Of a stretch of 46,598 nt of DNA, positions 33,895 to 41,494 are shown in pieces. The stretch spans positions 37,107-83,704 of the forward strand of contig DDPY01000055.1 of NCBI GenBank assembly GCA_002342415.1, read 5' to 3'. The notes beneath the pieces were generated by a model that had not been told where the DNA came from, searched no databases, and saw only the letters and a program-made list of their open reading frames with translations. The position numbers and the translations under genes are program-made. The first letter of the stretch is position 1. Each line of letters opens with the position of its first letter. Source of the DNA: Prevotella sp. UBA2456 (GTDB taxonomy: Bacteria > Bacteroidota > Bacteroidia > Bacteroidales > Bacteroidaceae).

Positions 33895-34521
33895 ATGACA
33901 GACATGGAGACTGTTCAGGAGCGAGTAAAGCTGGTTAAACAATCCTTCCGTCAGATGATGGACGGGTCGGTAGCCAAGTCCATGCGTGACAAGGGGCTTG
34001 CATACAAACTGAACTGGGGTGCAACCCTTCCCAGGCTTCGCGAAATGGCTGACGAGATGGGTAAGGATTACGACTTGGCCATTGCTCTTTGGAAAGAAGA
34101 TGTCCGTGAGTGTAAGATTCTTGCCACTCTCATGATGCCTGCGGAACACATGTTGCCCGAAGTTTGTGACATCTGGATGGAACAGATGCCCTCACAGGAA
34201 TTAGCCGAACAGACATCCTTCAATCTATGGCAATATCTGCCTTATGCTCCCGAGAAGGCTTATCAGTGGATTGCTTCTGATAAAGAATACTACCAGCTGT
34301 GTGGATTCCATGTATTGACGCGCCTCTTCATGAACCGTCAGGAACCTAACGAACGGGGTATCAATGAATATTTGGATCAGGCGTTATCAGCCCTGCAAGG
34401 GCCTTACCTTTCTGTTCGGAAAGCTGCTATGCAGAGTTTGGTGCGCTTTTCGGAATTGGGCTTGTTATATGAGCGAATGGCAAAAAGTGCGCTCAAAAGC
34501 ATCAGTTTAGAACTTTTTTAA
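33895..34521 (+). CDS. AlkD-like DNA alkylation repair family protein
   Basis: A 208-residue all-helical protein with HEAT-like repeats of the DNA alkylation repair family (PF08713 type): LNWGATLPRLREMADEMGKDYDLAIALWKEDVRECKIL matches the AlkD core pattern of a Trp/Asp-bearing helix pair. The Bacteroidota branch is shorter than AlkD proper (about 225-240), and glycosylase activity has to be shown. It starts one base after the peptidase stop. Co-transcription with a peptidase is probably operon convenience. Confidence 0.75.
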   Translation: MTDMETVQERVKLVKQSFRQMMDGSVAKSMRDKGLAYKLNWGATLPRLREMADEMGKDYDLAIALWKEDVRECKILATLMMPAEHMLPEVCDIWMEQMPSQELAEQTSFNLWQYLPYAPEKAYQWIASDKEYYQLCGFHVLTRLFMNRQEPNERGINEYLDQALSALQGPYLSVRKAAMQSLVRFSELGLLYERMAKSALKSISLELF

Positions 34522-34553
34522 ATAATTATTGCCTGATTCTGAAGAAAAAGTAG

Positions 34554-34561
34554 TAATTTTG
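34554..34561 (+). promoter_or_regulatory. -7 box of the fur-purA-hisS operon
   Basis: TAATTTTG at 34554-34561. A TTG stands 22 bases upstream, slightly farther than usual. Confidence 0.5.
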
Positions 34562-34590
34562 TGCGGTTTTACACCATTTAACCACATAAA

Positions 34591-35094
34591 ATGAAAGAAA
34601 ACGTAAAGTCAACGGTCAAGAATATCCTGACCAACTATCTTGAGCAGAATAATCTGCGAAAGACTCCAGAGCGGTTTGCCATACTGGATGCGGTATACAG
34701 CATCGAAGGGCATTTTACGCTCGATGAACTTAGTGATAAACTGAATGAAGTAGAGCGGTTTCCCGTCAGTCGTGCCACCTTGTATAACACGTTGAAGCTC
34801 TTTATGGAGTTGCGATTGGTGATTCGCCATCGTTTTCAGGGTGCGACAAAATACGAGGCCTGCTACGACAACAATAGCCACAGCCACCAGATATGTACGA
34901 TGTGTGGCAAGGTGACTGAGTTTAAGTCGCAGAAAATCAACGAGGCCATTGCTGCTCTGCATCTGAGACGTTTTCGTAAGGATGGCTTCTCATTGTATAT
35001 CTATGGCATCTGTAGTGCATGCCAGGCAAAGATTACTAAGCGAGCCATTAAACGCAGTGATACGAAAATTCAACACTTAAAGATAAACAAATGA
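34591..35094 (+). CDS. Fur-family metal- or peroxide-responsive repressor
   Basis: A 167-residue protein with the Fur winged helix (LRKTPERFAILDAVYSIEGHFTLDELSDKL, then PVSRATLYNTLKLFMELRLV) and a dimerisation part carrying NNSHSHQ and two zinc-binding pairs, CTMC and CSAC. It could be a Fur, Zur or PerR type; the sequence alone does not decide. Its stop overlaps the purA start (ATGA), so it is co-expressed with purA, hisS and the esterase. Confidence 0.88.
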   Translation: MKENVKSTVKNILTNYLEQNNLRKTPERFAILDAVYSIEGHFTLDELSDKLNEVERFPVSRATLYNTLKLFMELRLVIRHRFQGATKYEACYDNNSHSHQICTMCGKVTEFKSQKINEAIAALHLRRFRKDGFSLYIYGICSACQAKITKRAIKRSDTKIQHLKINK

Positions 35095-36362
35095 ATCAAG
35101 GAAAAGTAGATGTCCTGCTCGGATTACAGTGGGGCGATGAAGGAAAAGGTAAGGTGGTCGATGTATTGACCCCTCAGTATGATGTAGTAGCGCGCTTCCA
35201 GGGTGGTCCGAATGCTGGTCATACGCTGGAGTTTGAAGGACAGAAGTATGTCTTGCGCTCTATACCCTCTGGCATCTTCCAGGGTGGCAAAGTGAATATC
35301 ATTGGCAATGGCGTTGTGCTGGCTCCCGACCTCTTTATGGATGAGGCTATGGCCTTGGAAGCCAGCGGCCACTCGTTGAAGGAGCGCCTGCATATTTCCA
35401 AGAAGGCTCATCTCATCATGCCCACTCACCGAGTGCTGGATGCAGCCTATGAGGCACAGAAAGGCAAGAACAAGGTTGGAACTACGGGTAAAGGCATCGG
35501 TCCTACCTATACGGACAAAGTGAGCCGTAATGGCTTGCGAGTCGGTGACATCCTCGACCACTTTGAAGAAAAGTATGCTGCCCACAAGGCTCGTCACGAA
35601 GCAATTCTGAAATCGCTGAACTTCGACTATAACATCGACGAAGTGGAACAGAAGTGGTTAAAGGGTATCGACTACCTGCGCCAGTTCCATCTGGTTGACT
35701 CTGAGCACGAGATCAACCAAGTGCTGCGAGCAGGCAAGAGCATTCTTTGCGAGGGAGCCCAAGGCACTATGCTCGACGTTGACTTTGGCTCTTATCCCTT
35801 TGTCACCTCCAGCAATACTATTTGTGCAGGAGCCTGTACCGGTCTGGGTATTGGTCCCAACAAGATTGGCGAAGTGTATGGTATCATGAAGGCTTACTGT
35901 ACGCGTGTAGGTGCCGGACCATTCCCAACAGAGCTGTTTGACGAGACAGGCAAACTGATACGTGATTTGGGCCATGAGTATGGAGCTGTAACAGGCCGTG
36001 AGCGCCGTTGCGGATGGATTGATCTCGTTGCTTTACGTTATAGCATTATGGTGAACGGCGTTACCCAGCTGATTATGATGAAGAGCGATGTACTCGACGG
36101 ATTCGATACCATCAAGGCATGTACGGCCTATAAGGTGAATGGGGTAGAGACACGCGACTTCCCTTACGACATCGAGCAGGGTATTGAGCCGATCTATGAG
36201 GAACTGCCGGGATGGAAGACGGATATGACCCATTTTACCACCGAAGAACAGTTCCCCAAACAGTTCACCGACTATATCCAGTTCCTGGAAAAGGAACTCG
36301 AGACTCCCATCAAGATTATCAGTATCGGCCCCGACCGTGCTCAAACCATCGTTCGAAAATAA
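35091..36362 (+). CDS. purA: PurA, adenylosuccinate synthetase
   Basis: A 423-residue enzyme that joins IMP and aspartate with GTP, the first committed step to AMP. The GTP-binding loop GLQWGDEGKGKVVD is at 11-24, and GTTGKGIGPTYTDK (about 130) and RRCGWIDLVALRY (about 305) are IMP/substrate segments. Normal length. Coupled to the upstream Fur-family gene; hisS begins 4 bases after its stop. Confidence 0.95.
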   Translation: MNQGKVDVLLGLQWGDEGKGKVVDVLTPQYDVVARFQGGPNAGHTLEFEGQKYVLRSIPSGIFQGGKVNIIGNGVVLAPDLFMDEAMALEASGHSLKERLHISKKAHLIMPTHRVLDAAYEAQKGKNKVGTTGKGIGPTYTDKVSRNGLRVGDILDHFEEKYAAHKARHEAILKSLNFDYNIDEVEQKWLKGIDYLRQFHLVDSEHEINQVLRAGKSILCEGAQGTMLDVDFGSYPFVTSSNTICAGACTGLGIGPNKIGEVYGIMKAYCTRVGAGPFPTELFDETGKLIRDLGHEYGAVTGRERRCGWIDLVALRYSIMVNGVTQLIMMKSDVLDGFDTIKACTAYKVNGVETRDFPYDIEQGIEPIYEELPGWKTDMTHFTTEEQFPKQFTDYIQFLEKELETPIKIISIGPDRAQTIVRK

Positions 36363-36366
36363 TTAA

Positions 36367-37728
36367 ATGGCACAGAAACCTAATATTCCTAAAGGAACGC
36401 GCGACTTCGGACCAGTAGAAATGGCCAAGCGCAACTATATCTTTAATACCATTCGTGAGGTATATGCCTTGTACGGATTCCAGCAGATAGAAACTCCTGC
36501 TATGGAGACGCTGCAGACGCTGATGGGCAAGTATGGCGAAGAGGGTGACAAGCTGCTCTTCAAAGTACTGAATTCTGGCGATTTCCTCAACAAGATTTCT
36601 GACGAAGAGTTGCAGGAACGCAACAGTTTGCACCTTGCTGCCAAACTTTGTGAGAAAGGGCTGCGTTACGACCTCACCGTGCCCTTTGCCCGCTATGTGG
36701 TGATGCACCGTGATGAGCTGCAGCTGCCCTTCAAGCGTTATCAGATTCAGCCCGTTTGGCGTGCCGACCGTCCTCAAAAGGGACGCTATCGTGAGTTCTA
36801 TCAGTGTGACGCTGACGTGGTGGGCTCTGACTCGCTGCTCAACGAGGTGGAACTGATGCAGATTGTGGACACGGTGTTTTCGCGTTTTGGCATTCGCGTG
36901 CAGATTAAAATCAACAACCGCAAGATTCTGTCGGGTATTGCCGAGGTGATCGGAGCTGCCGACAAGATAGTGGACATCACCGTTGCCATCGACAAGCTTG
37001 ATAAGATTGGCATCGACAATGTTAACCAAGAGTTGCGCGAAGACGGGCTCACTGAGGAGCAGATACAAAAACTGCAACCCATCATCTCGCTTTCGGGAAC
37101 CAATGACGAGAAGCTCTCCACCATTGCCCAGGTTCTGAAGGACAGCGAAACAGGTCTGAAGGGAGTGGAGGAGTTACGTTTTATTCTCGATACACTGAAA
37201 AGTGCAGACTTGAAAAACGAGATACAGCTCGATTTGACTTTGGCTCGCGGATTGAACTACTACACCGGCGCCATCTTCGAAGTGAAGGCTCTCGATGTTC
37301 AGATAGGTTCTATCACGGGAGGCGGACGTTACGATAACCTGACGGGCATTTTCGGTATGCCAGGACTTTCGGGCGTAGGCATCTCTTTTGGTGCCGACCG
37401 CATCTATGATGTGCTCAACCAGCTTGATCTGTATCCCAAAGATTCTGTCACCACCACCCAGCTGTTGTTCATCAATTTCGGCGATAAGGAAACAGCGTAT
37501 AGCCTTCCTATAATAAATAAGGTACGCGCGCGAGGAATCCGAGCCGAAATATTCCCCGATGCAGCCAAGATGAAGAAGCAAATGTCGTACGCCAATGCCA
37601 AGCAAATTCCCTATGTGGCCCTGGTTGGTGAGAACGAGATGAACGAGGGGAAGATTACGCTGAAGAATATGGAGACCGGCGAACAGAAGCTCCTGACAGT
37701 CAACGAACTAATAGACGCATTGATATGA
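36367..37728 (+). CDS. hisS: HisS, histidyl-tRNA synthetase
   Basis: A 453-residue class II aminoacyl-tRNA synthetase. Motif 2 is around 122-150 (FKRYQIQPVWRADRPQKGRYREFYQCDAD), the histidine-specific segment LARGLNYYTGAIFE near 290, motif 3 GVGISFGADRIYDVL near 337, and a C-terminal anticodon-binding domain (AEIFPDAAKMKKQMSYAN). It charges tRNA-His. Its TGA overlaps the ATG of the esterase gene. Confidence 0.95.
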   Translation: MAQKPNIPKGTRDFGPVEMAKRNYIFNTIREVYALYGFQQIETPAMETLQTLMGKYGEEGDKLLFKVLNSGDFLNKISDEELQERNSLHLAAKLCEKGLRYDLTVPFARYVVMHRDELQLPFKRYQIQPVWRADRPQKGRYREFYQCDADVVGSDSLLNEVELMQIVDTVFSRFGIRVQIKINNRKILSGIAEVIGAADKIVDITVAIDKLDKIGIDNVNQELREDGLTEEQIQKLQPIISLSGTNDEKLSTIAQVLKDSETGLKGVEELRFILDTLKSADLKNEIQLDLTLARGLNYYTGAIFEVKALDVQIGSITGGGRYDNLTGIFGMPGLSGVGISFGADRIYDVLNQLDLYPKDSVTTTQLLFINFGDKETAYSLPIINKVRARGIRAEIFPDAAKMKKQMSYANAKQIPYVALVGENEMNEGKITLKNMETGEQKLLTVNELIDALI

Positions 37729-38567
37729 AGAAGATACTGATGGCAGCCCTTGCGCTGTTGGTGCTCACGTCGATGACAAGCGACAAAGTGACCACGATTT
37801 TTATCATTGGCGACTCTACTGCTGCCAAGAAAGATTTGTCTAAGGGCTCACCGGAACGAGGGTGGGGAATGGCACTGCAGTGTTACTTCGATGAACAGTA
37901 TATCCGTGTAGACAATCATGCTGTCAACGGGCGTTCGTCGCGCTCATTTATCAACGAGGGTCGTTGGGAGAAGGTGCGCCAGCTCATCCGGCCGGGCGAC
38001 TATGTGATTATTCAGTTCGGTCATAACGACGAGAAGCCCAAGCCCGACCGTCATACCGATCCAGGCTCAACGTTCGACTACAATCTGGCAAAGTTTGTGC
38101 GCGAAACACGCGAACAGGGTGGCATTCCTGTGCTGATGAATCCCGTGGTGCGTCGTAATTTTGCAGTAAAGGCAGCCAAGAACGACGACGATGAGGCGTT
38201 GCGGAAAACAACCTTCAAGGATGCTCCTAAGCAGGTGGAGGGCGACTCGCTGATAGACACCCACGGATTGTATCGCGTAGCCCCTCATGATGTAGCCAAG
38301 CGCATGAATTGTTATTTTGTCGATGCCAATCAGATTACCCACCAGCTGGAGCAGTCGCTGGGCGTTGAGGGTTCTAAGAAGCTGCACATGTGGTATAAGC
38401 CTGGCGAGCATCCTGCACTGCCCGATGGCCGTCAGGATAACACCCACTACAATATCTGGGGAGCCCATCAGGTGGCGCGCCTGCTGGCCGAGGCACTCTG
38501 TATGGAGATACCTTTGCTCTCAAAATACCGCACGGACGACAAGCCCTGCAAAATGGAAAGTAAATAA
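37725..38567 (+). CDS. SGNH/GDSL esterase, rhamnogalacturonan acetylesterase-like (CE12 type)
   Basis: A 280-residue secreted protein: signal peptide MKKILMAALALLVLTSMTS, block I FIIGDSTAAKKD with nucleophile S31, an RS-rich NGRSSRSF segment, block III FGHNDEKPKPD, and block V DNTHYNIWG with D238 and H241 completing the triad. This layout is that of rhamnogalacturonan or xylan acetylesterases, which deacetylate plant polysaccharides. It sits at the end of a housekeeping operon by ATGA overlap with hisS, which is unusual for a polysaccharide enzyme. Fits pectin use together with uxaB. Confidence 0.85.
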   Translation: MKKILMAALALLVLTSMTSDKVTTIFIIGDSTAAKKDLSKGSPERGWGMALQCYFDEQYIRVDNHAVNGRSSRSFINEGRWEKVRQLIRPGDYVIIQFGHNDEKPKPDRHTDPGSTFDYNLAKFVRETREQGGIPVLMNPVVRRNFAVKAAKNDDDEALRKTTFKDAPKQVEGDSLIDTHGLYRVAPHDVAKRMNCYFVDANQITHQLEQSLGVEGSKKLHMWYKPGEHPALPDGRQDNTHYNIWGAHQVARLLAEALCMEIPLLSKYRTDDKPCKMESK

Positions 38568-38583
38568 ATAGACCTCGTGTAGA

Positions 38584-38622
38584 AAATAAATCTCGCAAAA
38601 CATTTGTGGGATTTATTTTTTT
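38584..38622 (+). terminator. Terminator of the fur-purA-hisS-esterase operon
   Basis: AAATAAATCTCGCAAA (38584-38599) pairs with 38603-38618 over 16 positions including two G-T, with loop ACA. The T-rich 3' arm continues into further Ts to 38622. It overlaps the rubrerythrin promoter. Confidence 0.8.
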
Positions 38623-38634
38623 GCCGTATCTTTG
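38603..38634 (+). promoter_or_regulatory. Rubrerythrin promoter, embedded in the upstream terminator
   Basis: TTTG at 38603-38606 (inside the terminator 3' arm), 20 bases, then TATCTTTG at 38627-38634. Confidence 0.65.
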
Positions 38635-38689
38635 CAAAACAAGTGAATGATTTCATTTTTTTACTAACTAAACAAATACTTAGAAGATT

Positions 38690-39247
38690 ATGAAGAAGAA
38701 GTTTATCTGTGCCGTTTGTGGATATATCTACGAAGGCGATGCTGCTCCCGAGAAGTGCCCCATCTGTAAGGCTCCTGCCTCCAAGTTCTCTGAGCTGAAG
38801 GAGACGGGCGATGTAACCTATGCCACCGTTCACCGTCTGGGCGACGGCAAGATTGAGGGTGTGCCCGAAGAGATGATTGAGGAACTGCGCAACAACTATC
38901 GTGGCGAGTGCGGCGAGGTGGGAATGTATCTGGCAATGGCCCGTCAGGCCGACCGCGAGGGCTATCCTGAGGTGGCCGAGGCCTTCAAGCGCTATGGTTT
39001 GGAGGAGGCCGTGCATGCCGCTCAGTTTGCCGAGCTGTTGGGCGAGGTAGTGTTCGACACCAAGACCAATCTCGAGAAGCGTGCTGCTGCCGAGGAGGGT
39101 GCTTGCAAGGATAAGTTTGAGCTGGCCAAGCAGGCCAAGGCCATGGGCTTCGACGCTATCCACGATATGGTGCACGAGGCTGCCAAGGACGAGGCTCGTC
39201 ACGGTGCCGGTTTTGCCGGTCTCTTGAAGCGCTACTTCGGCAAGTAA
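38690..39247 (+). CDS. Reverse-type rubrerythrin (rubredoxin domain first)
   Basis: A 185-residue non-haem iron protein that reduces hydrogen peroxide in anaerobes. A rubredoxin-like Fe(Cys)4 domain is at the N-terminus (C7, C10, C23, C26: CAVC and CPIC), followed by a ferritin-like four-helix diiron domain with GECGEVGMYLAMARQ, EEAVHAAQF and KDEARHGAGF. In classical rubrerythrin the rubredoxin domain is C-terminal; the reverse order is a known subgroup. The gene has its own promoter and is followed by a hairpin at the start of the next gene. Confidence 0.92.
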   Translation: MKKKFICAVCGYIYEGDAAPEKCPICKAPASKFSELKETGDVTYATVHRLGDGKIEGVPEEMIEELRNNYRGECGEVGMYLAMARQADREGYPEVAEAFKRYGLEEAVHAAQFAELLGEVVFDTKTNLEKRAAAEEGACKDKFELAKQAKAMGFDAIHDMVHEAAKDEARHGAGFAGLLKRYFGK

Positions 39248-39300
39248 AAGTGGCTAAACAAGCAGGCAACACCCTGTCTGCACAATAAAACAGAAGAAAA

Positions 39301-39338
39301 GTCGTTTTATCTATGGTATGATAAGACGATTTTTCTTT
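39301..39338 (+). terminator. Terminator-like hairpin overlapping the next start codon
   Basis: GTCGTTTTATC (39301-39311) pairs with GATAAGACGAT (39320-39330), 11 pairs with two G-T, then TTTTCTTTTTT. The ATG of the next gene (39318-39320) lies at the loop/3'-arm junction, and the T-tract encodes its Phe run. Confidence 0.6.
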
Positions 39339-40694
39339 TTTACACTCACCATAGCAGTCCTGCTGACGGCATGCACGGACAACGACTCGTTCTCTGCATC
39401 GTCAGGGCAAAGGCTGACGTTTACCCAGGACACAGTCAGTTTTGATACGCTGTTCAGTACTGTACCCTCCGTCACCCGTACCCTTTGGGTGCATAACAAG
39501 ACCAGTGACGGCATCCGCATCCAGACAGCACGGCTCGAACGAGGCGGTCAGTCGGGCTATCGTGTGAATGTAGACGGCACCTATCTCGACCCTGTGGGCA
39601 GCGACTTCGAAGTTCGTAAGGGTGACAGCTTGCTCATCTTCGTCGAAGTGACCACCGCCGAAACCCATCAGGAGGGCCCTCAGCTGATAGAGGACAATCT
39701 GCTGCTGACGCTTGAGAGTGGTGATGTGCAGCGCATCAATCTGCGAACCTATAGTTGGGATGCCCGTAAAATCAGCGACCTTGTAGTGCGTCGTGATACT
39801 ACTATTTCGTCTGATGTCCCCTTGTTGATCTATGGCGGAGGCATCAGGGTGGAGGAGGGTGCTACCCTGACACTTTCCAATACCGAGTTCTATTTTCACG
39901 AAGCAGCAGGCATGCAGGTCAACGGAACCCTTCATGCAGAGAACTGTCTGTTCAGGGGTGACCGGCTCGACCGCTTGTTCCCCTATCTGCCATACGATCG
40001 TGTCCCCGGACAATGGGAGGGCTTGGAGTTCAGTCCTACGTCTTCTGATAACTATATAGCAAACAGCGAAATACGAAACTCGTACAATGCCATCCTGTGC
40101 GATTCTACCACGCTGACGCTCTACCATACTAAGATACATAATTGTGGAGGCTATGGCATCTATGCTCATAACAGCGAGTTGACGCTGAGCTACTGCCAGT
40201 TGACCAATACCTTGGACGACTGCCTGTCTGTCGAGGGATCGCAGGTCAGCATCGAGCATTGTACGCTGGCGCAGTTCTATCCGTTCTCGGCCAATCGTGG
40301 TATGGCACTGCGCTTTGTCACATCCGAGGACATGTCTACCCATCTGCTATGCGCTGCTACTCTTGTAACGGGCTATGCCGATGACGTCATTCTCTATCAG
40401 GAGTACGCAGACAGCGCGATTTATTGTGACTATCACTTCCAAGACTGCATTCTCCGCACCGATAGCACCTTGCTCTCAGAGCGTCTGGAGCGCGTAGCGT
40501 GGGAGTCGCCCAAGGACTCGATACAAGGGAAGCGTCACTTCCGTGTCATCGACGAGGAAAATTTCTATTACGATTTCACCATCGACAGCCTCTCGCCAGC
40601 CTTTCAGCGCCAGATTGGCTGCTATCCTATAGGTGAGGCAGTGGAGCAGAGCAGGAAGACAAGGGCTGGCTTCTACGGAATTCAGCACAGGTGA
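39318..40694 (+). CDS. Lipoprotein with parallel beta-helix-like repeats, function unknown
   Basis: A 458-residue predicted lipoprotein: signal peptide MIRRFFFFTLTIAVLLTAC with lipobox LLTAC, lipidated Cys C19. The N-terminal part (about 30-150) looks like a beta-sandwich (SFDTLFSTVPSVTRTLWVHNKT..); residues about 170-360 show the short repeated turns of a right-handed beta-helix (GGIRVEEGATLTLSNTEFYF, GMQVNGTLHAENCLF, YGIYAHNSELTLSYCQL, DCLSVEGSQVSIEHC). I do not recognise a specific function. No promoter box was found between it and rubrerythrin, so it may be read through from there. Its 3' end overlaps the convergent methyltransferase gene by 68 bp. Confidence 0.8.
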   Translation: MIRRFFFFTLTIAVLLTACTDNDSFSASSGQRLTFTQDTVSFDTLFSTVPSVTRTLWVHNKTSDGIRIQTARLERGGQSGYRVNVDGTYLDPVGSDFEVRKGDSLLIFVEVTTAETHQEGPQLIEDNLLLTLESGDVQRINLRTYSWDARKISDLVVRRDTTISSDVPLLIYGGGIRVEEGATLTLSNTEFYFHEAAGMQVNGTLHAENCLFRGDRLDRLFPYLPYDRVPGQWEGLEFSPTSSDNYIANSEIRNSYNAILCDSTTLTLYHTKIHNCGGYGIYAHNSELTLSYCQLTNTLDDCLSVEGSQVSIEHCTLAQFYPFSANRGMALRFVTSEDMSTHLLCAATLVTGYADDVILYQEYADSAIYCDYHFQDCILRTDSTLLSERLERVAWESPKDSIQGKRHFRVIDEENFYYDFTIDSLSPAFQRQIGCYPIGEAVEQSRKTRAGFYGIQHR

Positions 40695-41406
40695 TGGCTG
40701 TGGCAATGGCCACATTCAGGCTCTCTGCAGTTTCGCTGCCTTGATGATAGTTGGGAATCAGCAGGCGGTGGGTCACCAGCTCGCGGACGGGGGCCGAAAT
40801 GCCGTTGCCCTCGTTGCCCATCACGATGAGCCCTCCCTTCGTCAGCGCCTGTTCATAGATGTTCTGCCCGTCCAGCAGCGTGCCATATACGGGACAAGAA
40901 GCCTTCCGAATGATGTCTGCAAGGTCGCCATATACCACTTTGACATGTGCCAGACTTCCCATCGTGGCTTGTACCACCTTGGGATTATAGACATCGGCCG
41001 TATCCATCGAGCAGTAAATGGTATCGATGCCAAACCAGTCGGCCACCCGTACGATCGTCCCCATGTTGCCAGGGTCCTGCACGCCGTCGAGCGCCAGTGA
41101 CAGTTGTTCGTCCGTAGGGTAGGATAGGGGCTGTTCCGTGGGCATCTTCATCAGGGCAAGTACCTCCTGTGGATGCTGGAGGAAACTGATGCGGCGCAGC
41201 TCTTCGTCGGTCACTGGCTGAATGTCCGTTTGCCAGTGGTCGCCCGTCAGGTCGTGCCGGGTGGCAAAGATGCTGTGAGCCCGATAGCCGCCGCGCAGCA
41301 AGTCGCCAATCACCTTGGGTCCTTCGGCCACAAACAACTGTTCACGCCTGCGGTTTTTCTTGAGTTCCAGCGAGCGAATAAGCTTTATTTGGTTCCTGCT
41401 AATCAT
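40627..41406 (-). CDS. SpoU/TrmH-family RNA 2'-O-ribose methyltransferase
   Basis: A 259-residue SPOUT enzyme. An N-terminal RNA-binding part (KLIRSLELKKNRRREQLFVAEGPKVI) precedes the knot domain with the three SpoU motifs: LALDGVQDPGNMGTIVRVADWFG, VMGNEGNGIS and ESLNVAIATAI. It transfers a methyl group from SAM to a ribose 2'-OH in rRNA or tRNA; the exact target is not readable. Divergent from tamL; its 3' end is antisense to the last 68 bases of the lipoprotein gene. Confidence 0.9.
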   Translation of the reverse strand: MISRNQIKLIRSLELKKNRRREQLFVAEGPKVIGDLLRGGYRAHSIFATRHDLTGDHWQTDIQPVTDEELRRISFLQHPQEVLALMKMPTEQPLSYPTDEQLSLALDGVQDPGNMGTIVRVADWFGIDTIYCSMDTADVYNPKVVQATMGSLAHVKVVYGDLADIIRKASCPVYGTLLDGQNIYEQALTKGGLIVMGNEGNGISAPVRELVTHRLLIPNYHQGSETAESLNVAIATAITCAEFRRSQPLSSCSAPLPHL

Positions 41407-41428
41407 CGTATTACTATTTTTTATGCTG

Positions 41429-41436
41429 CAAAGGTA
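41429..41436 (-). promoter_or_regulatory. -7 box of the SpoU methyltransferase gene
   Basis: The minus strand reads TACCTTTG at 41436-41429, 23 bases before the start codon. No clear -33 TTG. Confidence 0.55.
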
Positions 41437-41453
41437 GCATTTTTTTTACGTTT

Positions 41454-41474
41454 CACTTTTCACTTTTCACTTTT
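41454..41474. repeat. 7-bp x3 tandem repeat (CACTTTT) between divergent promoters
   Basis: CACTTTT occurs three times without a break and covers the -33 region of the tamL promoter and the upstream region of the methyltransferase promoter. Confidence 0.9.
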
Positions 41475-41479
41475 TTTCG

Positions 41480-41487
41480 TACTTTTG
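41480..41487 (+). promoter_or_regulatory. -7 box of tamL
   Basis: TACTTTTG at 41480-41487, only 7 bases before the ATG at 41495, which implies a leaderless or nearly leaderless transcript, or that the ATG at 41501 is used. Confidence 0.5.
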
Positions 41488-41494
41488 CACCTAA

